In this document: piece by piece, positions 7,390-10,622 of the stretch | Position numbering within the stretch: position 1 is the first letter of the stretch | How the letters are laid out: every line of letters begins with the position of its first letter | Assembly: GCA_030152405.1 (NCBI GenBank) | Contig: JASLJL010000253.1 | Location: 1 to 10,622 of the forward strand | Source of the DNA: Gordonia sp. (in: high G+C Gram-positive bacteria) | GTDB taxonomy: Bacteria; Actinomycetota; Actinomycetes; Mycobacteriales; Mycobacteriaceae | Direction of reading: 5' to 3' | Length of the DNA stretch: 10,622 nucleotides | Notes under the pieces: generated by a model | Told to the model about the DNA's origin: nothing | What the model saw: only the letters and a program-made list of their open reading frames with translations | The model's database searches: none | Program-made: the position numbers and the translations under genes

Positions 7390-7411
7390 CTGACATACCC
7401 CCTGAAAGCAT

Positions 7412-7427
7412 CGATTCCCCCGAATCG
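7412..7427. promoter_or_regulatory. Palindrome between eccE-like gene and eccB
   Basis: CGATTC (7412-7417) and GAATCG (7422-7427) form a perfect 6-bp inverted repeat with a CCCC spacer, in the 108-bp gap between the divergent ESX genes. It could be an operator serving both. TACAAC (7441-7446) or TAGCGT (7452-7457) may be the eccB -10; neither has a clear -35. Confidence 0.4.
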
Positions 7428-7497
7428 TGTGGCGTCACGGTACAACGCGACTAGCGTGCCGGGCAGGGGAACGGCCATCGACTTCGGGGGAAGATCA

Positions 7498-8862
7498 ATG
7501 TCGCGACGGATCACCACGCGTGCGCAGGTCAGCGGTCACCGCTTCGGACTCGCCCGCGCCGAGCACGCTCTCGTCCGTCGAGACGCGCGAATGCTGCACG
7601 ATCCGATGAGGTCGCAGGCGCGAGCACTCGCCGCGGGTGCGGTCGTCGCCGTGCTCATCCTGGCCGGTGCCGGGGTGTACGGGTTGATCCGGCCTGCTCC
7701 GTCGGTGGGGGACGCGATGATCGTCGCCGATCCGGGTGGAGGACTGTTCGTGCTGGTCGAGGGCGTGATGCATCCGGTGCCGAATGTGGCGTCGGCCCGA
7801 TTGGTGGTCGGCCGCCCGGCTCCGGTCAAGTCGGTGAGCGCACGTTCGCTGGGCGAGTATCCGCGCGGGCCGGTGCTGGGAATCGCCGGCGCCCCGGCGT
7901 CGCTGCCCGGACCCGCGCAGGACGGATCGTCGGTGTGGACGGTGTGCGACAGCCGGGACGGCACGGTCGTCGTCGCCGGGCCGCGGTCGGCCGAGCCGGT
8001 GGACCACGGCCTCGGCGCACTGGTGTCGCACGACGCGTCGGTGTGGCTGCTGTTCGACGATCGGGGAGTGCCGGTCCGCGCCAGAGTCGAGACATCGCGC
8101 GCGGAGGTCACGCGCGCGCTCGGCGTCGAGCAGGTCGATCCGCGCCCGGTGTCGGCGGCGTTTCTCGACACCTTCCCGGTGCGGCCTCCGCTCGACGTGC
8201 CGGACATCGCCGGGCGGGGAGACCCGGGACCCCTCGGGGCTCGGATCGGATCGGTGATCCGGAGTTCGACGGTCGACGGATCGTTCGCGTATCGGGTGGT
8301 GCTGCGCGACGGTGTCCAACAGATCCCGGCCACGGCCGCCGACATGCTGCGGGCCGCCGATCTGGACGGGGACGCGACGGTGCGCGACGTCGCGCCGGGC
8401 GAGCTCACCTCGGTGCCGTCGGTCGACAGTCTGCCGCTGGGACATTTCCCGGCGCGTGCGCCGAGGGTCGTCGATCGGCCGCAGCTGTGTCGCACCTGGT
8501 CGCGGGCGCGCGGAGAGCGGATCGCCGCGGAGTCCATGACCGCCGTCGACGTGCCGCCGGTCGACGGCGTGCCGGTCCGTCTGGCCTCTGCGGACGGGAG
8601 CGGTCCGCGGCTCGACGCGGTGTACCTGCGCCCGGGCACCGCCGAGCACGTCGCGGTGACCGGATCGCGGGCCGACAGTGCGCTCGCCGGCCAGCGGTTC
8701 CTCGTCGCCGACACCGGTGTCCGGTATCGGCTCGCCGGAGACGGCGCGGGACCGAGTCTGGGGCTCGGAGACGAACCGCCGCTCGTCCCGTGGTCAGTGC
8801 TGTCGCTGCTGCCGGTGGGGCCCGAACTGAGTCGCGCCGCCGCGCTGGTCGTGCGGGACTGA
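7498..8862 (+). CDS. eccB: Type VII secretion protein EccB
   Basis: EccB anchors the periplasmic part of the ESX secretion complex and pairs with EccC, D and E. The 454-residue product shows the family N-terminus clearly: TTRAQVSGHRFGLARAEHALVRRDARMLHDPMRSQARAL (6-44), then one transmembrane helix (about 44-64) and LIRP. The remainder is the periplasmic repeat domain. Two cysteines, C150 (WTVCDSRDG) and C331 (PQLCRTW), match the pair that forms the disulfide in mycobacterial EccB. The ATG at 7498 is preferred to one at 7429 because GGGGGAAG (7486-7493) precedes it and the family sequence begins there. It is divergent from the eccE-like gene and ends 5 bp from the convergent tetR gene. No eccC, eccD, mycP, esx or PE/PPE gene is in the window. 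Confidence 0.95.
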   Translation: MSRRITTRAQVSGHRFGLARAEHALVRRDARMLHDPMRSQARALAAGAVVAVLILAGAGVYGLIRPAPSVGDAMIVADPGGGLFVLVEGVMHPVPNVASARLVVGRPAPVKSVSARSLGEYPRGPVLGIAGAPASLPGPAQDGSSVWTVCDSRDGTVVVAGPRSAEPVDHGLGALVSHDASVWLLFDDRGVPVRARVETSRAEVTRALGVEQVDPRPVSAAFLDTFPVRPPLDVPDIAGRGDPGPLGARIGSVIRSSTVDGSFAYRVVLRDGVQQIPATAADMLRAADLDGDATVRDVAPGELTSVPSVDSLPLGHFPARAPRVVDRPQLCRTWSRARGERIAAESMTAVDVPPVDGVPVRLASADGSGPRLDAVYLRPGTAEHVAVTGSRADSALAGQRFLVADTGVRYRLAGDGAGPSLGLGDEPPLVPWSVLSLLPVGPELSRAAALVVRD

Positions 8863-8867
8863 GGCTG

Positions 8868-9512
8868 TCAGAGACGCGAGCCCGCGACGAGGGTCCGCAC
8901 TGCGCTCTCCCAGTCGTCTGCGAGTTCATGGCGGGTCAGTCCGACCACGTCGAGCAGGTGGCGGACGGTGATGGCGTCGAGCGGCGCCTGCACGGTGTGC
9001 GCCAGGACGTCGAGTCGGCCGGTGAAGCCCAGTTCGCGCAGCAGGATCTTGACGTGCTGCGTCGACATGGCCCACACCGGATGCGACAGCCTGTCGGGGT
9101 CGTCCGCGCCCGCCTCGAGGAGGATGTCGAGGTGATCGACGGTCATCTTCAGACGAGCGCGACCGTAAGCGATGAGTCGGTCCAGCGGGTGCCCGCCGGG
9201 GCCGAGCGGCGCGGGGCCGGACAGCAGCGCCTGCTGCAGGTCCGACTCGGAGTGGTCCAACAGCGCGTGCATCAGTCCGTTGCGGTTCCCGAACCGCCGG
9301 AAGACGGTGCCCTTCCCGACGCCCGCGGCGCGCGCGACCGCATCCATCGTGACGGCCGCCGCGCCCTGGTCGTCGATCAGCGACTGCGCCGCGGCGAGCA
9401 GCAGGCGACGGTTGCGGGCGGCGTCGGCTCGTTCGGACGACAGGGGCGGGCCGCCGACGACGGGGAGCCCGACGACCGGAAGGCCGACAGGCGGTCGGGC
9501 GGGGGAGGTCAT
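8868..9512 (-). CDS. TetR/AcrR family transcriptional regulator (Rv3055 type)
   Basis: A 214-residue repressor-type protein. The N-terminal TetR helix-turn-helix spans about 30-78, with TMDAVARAAGVGKGTVFRRFGNRNGLM (55-81) carrying the recognition helix. The C-terminal half is the ligand and dimerisation domain, with no identifiable ligand. Residues 1-25 precede the usual start of the domain and hold a tandem GLPVV repeat (10-20). It is divergent from the FMN reductase gene, as Mtb Rv3055 is from Rv3054c, so that gene and tetR itself are the likely targets. The 160-bp space between holds several palindromes. TAACCT on the minus strand (9525-9520) ends 7 nt before the ATG with no Shine-Dalgarno sequence, so the mRNA is probably leaderless. 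It ends 5 bp from eccB, tail to tail. Confidence 0.92.
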   Translation of the reverse strand: MTSPARPPVGLPVVGLPVVGGPPLSSERADAARNRRLLLAAAQSLIDDQGAAAVTMDAVARAAGVGKGTVFRRFGNRNGLMHALLDHSESDLQQALLSGPAPLGPGGHPLDRLIAYGRARLKMTVDHLDILLEAGADDPDRLSHPVWAMSTQHVKILLRELGFTGRLDVLAHTVQAPLDAITVRHLLDVVGLTRHELADDWESAVRTLVAGSRL

Positions 9513-9519
9513 GAATGAG

Positions 9520-9525
9520 AGGTTA
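9520..9525 (-). promoter_or_regulatory. Candidate -10 of tetR (leaderless)
   Basis: The minus strand reads TAACCT, ending exactly 7 nt before the tetR ATG. There is no Shine-Dalgarno sequence. This is the spacing expected when transcription starts at the ATG. Confidence 0.55.
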
Positions 9526-9559
9526 GCCGATCTTGGGTCTCACCTGGGCCGTCGCGTCC

Positions 9560-9577
9560 CGGTGACCGACGTCACCG
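9560..9577. promoter_or_regulatory. Candidate TetR operator, perfect palindrome
   Basis: CGGTGAC (9560-9566), a 4-nt CGAC spacer, then GTCACCG (9571-9577) form a perfect 7-bp inverted repeat midway between the divergent tetR and FMN reductase genes. Size and placement suit a TetR dimer site. Confidence 0.5.
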
Positions 9578-9624
9578 CATTCTGCGGAAGAAATGCGGAC
9601 CGGAGTCCGTTTACGCTCGTGAAC
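9575..9624. promoter_or_regulatory. Further palindromes upstream of the FMN reductase gene
   Basis: CCGCATT (9575-9581) and AATGCGG (9592-9598) form a perfect 7-bp inverted repeat with a 10-nt spacer. CGGAC (9596-9600) and GTCCG (9605-9609) form another. GTTTACG (9609-9615) and CGTGAAC (9618-9624) form a third with one mismatch. TACGCT (9612-9617) could be a -10. Any of these could be a second operator. Confidence 0.35.
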
Positions 9625-9672
9625 ATCAGCGACAGACCGTCGCCCGGATCGAACACCTCAGGAGTGGAACAC

Positions 9673-10230
9673 ATGTCGGAGAACGCAGTGAAGATCGCAG
9701 TGCTCGTGGGCAGCTTGCGCGCCGAGTCGGTTAACCGTCAGCTTGCCGAGATCGCGATCGCGAATCTCCCCGAGGGCGTCGAGGCCTCGATCGTCGACGG
9801 TCTGGGCGAGCTCGCGTTCTACAACGAGGACATCGACACCCCCGAGTTGCTGCCCGCCGCCGCCGCTGCGCTCCGCGCCGCCGTCGAGGGCGTCGACGCC
9901 GTGCTCCTGGTGACGCCGGAGTACAACGGCACGCTGCCCGCCGTGTTGAAGAACGCCATCGACTGGCTGTCGCGTCCGTACGGTGCGGGTGCCTTCGTCG
10001 GCAAGCCGATCGGCGTGATCGGTGCGGCGCTCGGCCAGTACGGCGGCGTGTGGTCGCGCCAGGACACGCGCAAGTCGGTCGGCATCGCGGGCGGCCGCGT
10101 GATCGAAGAGGTCGAGATCGGTGTCGCCACGGGCAAGCTCGGCGAGGAGGGCGTCCGCACCGACGCGATCACCGAGCAGGTCGTCGACGCGGTCCGCGTG
10201 CTCGTCGACGCGGTCGCAGTGACGGTCTGA
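9673..10230 (+). CDS. NADPH-dependent FMN reductase family flavoprotein (Rv3054c type)
   Basis: A 185-residue cytosolic flavodoxin-fold oxidoreductase (NADPH_FMN_red family), which reduces FMN or quinone-like substrates with NAD(P)H. The phosphate-binding loop GSLRAESVNRQLAE (13-26) follows the first strand. The flavin-contacting motif LLVTPEYNGTLPAVLKNAIDWLSRP (78-102) is complete, with P82-E83-Y84-N85-G86. GKPIGVIGAALGQYGGVW (110-127) is the next conserved strand-loop. Length is normal. The ATG at 9673 has AGGAG (9660-9664) 8 nt upstream; the open frame continues further upstream, but without homology. It is divergent from tetR and followed by hairpins and the NrdR-controlled promoter, the same order as Mtb Rv3055, Rv3054c, nrdH. 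The physiological substrate is unknown. Confidence 0.92.
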   Translation: MSENAVKIAVLVGSLRAESVNRQLAEIAIANLPEGVEASIVDGLGELAFYNEDIDTPELLPAAAAALRAAVEGVDAVLLVTPEYNGTLPAVLKNAIDWLSRPYGAGAFVGKPIGVIGAALGQYGGVWSRQDTRKSVGIAGGRVIEEVEIGVATGKLGEEGVRTDAITEQVVDAVRVLVDAVAVTV

Positions 10231-10247
10231 CCGCGATCCACAGGCGT

Positions 10248-10272
10248 CGGCCGCCGGCGATCCCGGCGGCCG
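10248..10272 (+). terminator. First hairpin terminator of the FMN reductase gene
   Basis: CGGCCGCCGG (10248-10257) pairs perfectly with CCGGCGGCCG (10263-10272) across a 5-nt loop, 17 nt past the stop codon. It is all G+C with no T-tract, the common actinobacterial form. Confidence 0.7.
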
Positions 10273-10276
10273 TCGA

Positions 10277-10317
10277 TGAACCCCATGGGCACGAGAATGT
10301 CGTACCCATGGGGTTCA
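10277..10317 (+). terminator. Second, tandem hairpin (13-bp perfect arms)
   Basis: TGAACCCCATGGG (10277-10289) and CCCATGGGGTTCA (10305-10317) are perfect complements. The 15-nt loop contains a nested ACGA/TCGT pair. No T-tract follows. A near-copy of the right arm, CATGGGTTCA, recurs at 10325-10334. It may be a backup terminator that insulates the next promoter, or a protein-binding palindrome. Confidence 0.6.
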
Positions 10318-10450
10318 CTCGTCTCATGGGTTCATCCACAGTGTGTTCACGGTCGATCCACACCGTGTGCACGACACGCCGACCGCCGACGGACACGCCG
10401 GTGGGGTTGTGGATGACGGGTGCGCGACCTGGGACTTTCACGAATGTTAT

Positions 10451-10466
10451 TCACAACTTCTTGTGG
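10451..10466. promoter_or_regulatory. NrdR box 1
   Basis: TCACAACTTCTTGTGG follows the NrdR consensus acaCwAtATaTwGtgt at its conserved positions (CwA..T.TwG). It lies just upstream of the predicted -35. Its centre is exactly 32 bp from that of the second box, about three helical turns, the usual NrdR pair spacing. Confidence 0.75.
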
Positions 10467-10470
10467 TCGG

Positions 10471-10498
10471 TTGAAAAGCCACCCACTAGGTGTAGTGT
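10471..10498 (+). promoter_or_regulatory. Predicted promoter of the downstream nrdH operon
   Basis: TTGAAA (10471-10476) and TAGTGT (10493-10498) are good -35 and -10 elements with a 16-nt spacer. The -10 lies inside NrdR box 2, a repressor layout. The open reading frame it serves is not in the window. Confidence 0.6.
10483..10498. promoter_or_regulatory. NrdR box 2
   Basis: CCACTAGGTGTAGTGT keeps the NrdR pattern CwA..T.TwG with a TGT right flank and covers the predicted -10. NrdR is the (d)ATP-sensing repressor of ribonucleotide reductase operons and binds paired boxes cooperatively. Confidence 0.75.
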
Positions 10499-10622
10499 TT
10501 GGAGTGTCCGGGGGGCGGACGTACGGCGATCGAATCTCATCGACGTCATTCGCAGGGAAGGCCTCCCGAACACCGACAACGCAGAACCAGTCGAAACGCG
10601 CGGCTCGCGCCGCCAACTGAGG
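10499..10622 (+). other. 5' leader of the gene beyond the right edge (predicted nrdH)
   Basis: No coding region is convincing here. A small GTCCG-GGGGG-CGGAC hairpin (10506-10520) follows the promoter. The window ends in AACTGAGG, which could be the start of a Shine-Dalgarno sequence. By the Mtb order Rv3055, Rv3054c, Rv3053c, the next gene should be nrdH (glutaredoxin-like electron donor of class Ib ribonucleotide reductase). This is inference; its start codon is not visible. I see no B12 box in the leader. Confidence 0.55.

Larger units (their letters stand above)
10234..10455. promoter_or_regulatory. Cluster of DnaA-box-like motifs
   Basis: CGATCCACA occurs at 10234-10242 and 10354-10362. 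TCATCCACA occurs at 10332-10340 and, on the minus strand, at 10416-10408. TTATTCACA lies at 10447-10455. The bacterial DnaA box is TTATCCACA (TTGTCCACA in mycobacteria). Four share the ATCCACA core exactly; the fifth differs from TTATCCACA by one base. The cluster leads up to a predicted ribonucleotide reductase promoter, and the last motif overlaps the first NrdR box. Confidence 0.5.

Noticed and set aside
7495..9518. Long frames overlapping eccB and tetR (7495-8649 minus, 7536-8714 minus, 7935-9518 plus)
   Set aside because: EccB and TetR are recognisable in the other frames; these are high-GC shadows.
10231..10466. Chromosomal replication origin
   Set aside because: DnaA-box-like motifs are few and imperfect, there is no AT-rich unwinding element, and dnaA, dnaN, rpmH and parAB are absent. 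A promoter-linked cluster fits better.
10347..10620. Short open frames in the right-hand intergenic region, both strands
   Set aside because: They run across the NrdR boxes, promoter and hairpins, have no ribosome binding site, and their translations show no known family.
10499..10622. Cobalamin riboswitch before a class II ribonucleotide reductase
   Set aside because: No B12-box sequence or comparable long structure is seen, and gene order points to nrdH instead.

Overview
The window is high-GC chromosomal DNA from an actinomycete of the Mycobacteriales. Within that order it looks most like Gordonia or a close relative, but the genus is an inference. The support is a WhiB-family regulator, coenzyme F420 genes, type VII secretion (ESX) components, and gene order shared with Mycobacterium tuberculosis (Mtb).

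Layout. (1) 1-2206, minus strand: fbiA and fbiB, the coenzyme F420 assembly genes. They overlap by four bases, and fbiB runs off the left edge. (2) 2207-2820: a divergent control region with a hairpin plus T-tract and a whiB2 promoter, then whiB2 on the plus strand with a strong terminator. (3) 2870-3462: a minus-strand zincin-fold protein (Rv3259 type) that has lost its HExxH residues, divergent from the next gene. (4) 3463-6299, plus strand: a DUF3499 zinc-ribbon protein, a TobH/SIS-like protein and manA (mannose-6-phosphate isomerase). This block follows Mtb Rv3262-Rv3255c in order and orientation, except that the phosphomannomutase manB (Rv3257c in Mtb) is absent between the DUF3499 gene and tobH. 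(5) 6325-8862: a divergent pair, an EccE-like protein with no membrane segments (minus) and EccB (plus), with no other ESX gene in view. (6) 8868-10230: a TetR regulator (minus) divergent from an NADPH-dependent FMN reductase (plus), separated by a palindrome-rich 160 bp. (7) 10231-10622: no gene. This stretch holds two tandem hairpins that end the reductase unit, several DnaA-box-like ATCCACA motifs, and a promoter flanked and overlapped by two NrdR boxes exactly 32 bp apart.

How the parts fit. TetR, FMN reductase, then an NrdR-controlled promoter matches the Mtb order Rv3055, Rv3054c, nrdH (Rv3053c). The gene starting just beyond the right edge is therefore very probably nrdH of an nrdHIEF ribonucleotide reductase operon. 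The window thus joins two blocks that lie far apart in Mtb (around Rv3260 and Rv3054), with an isolated eccE-eccB pair at the join. Several genes (fbiA, the Rv3259-like gene, the DUF3499 gene, tobH, tetR) have a TANNNT -10 hexamer 6-8 nt before the start codon and no Shine-Dalgarno sequence, which suggests leaderless transcripts. No mobile element, CRISPR array, tRNA or rRNA was seen.
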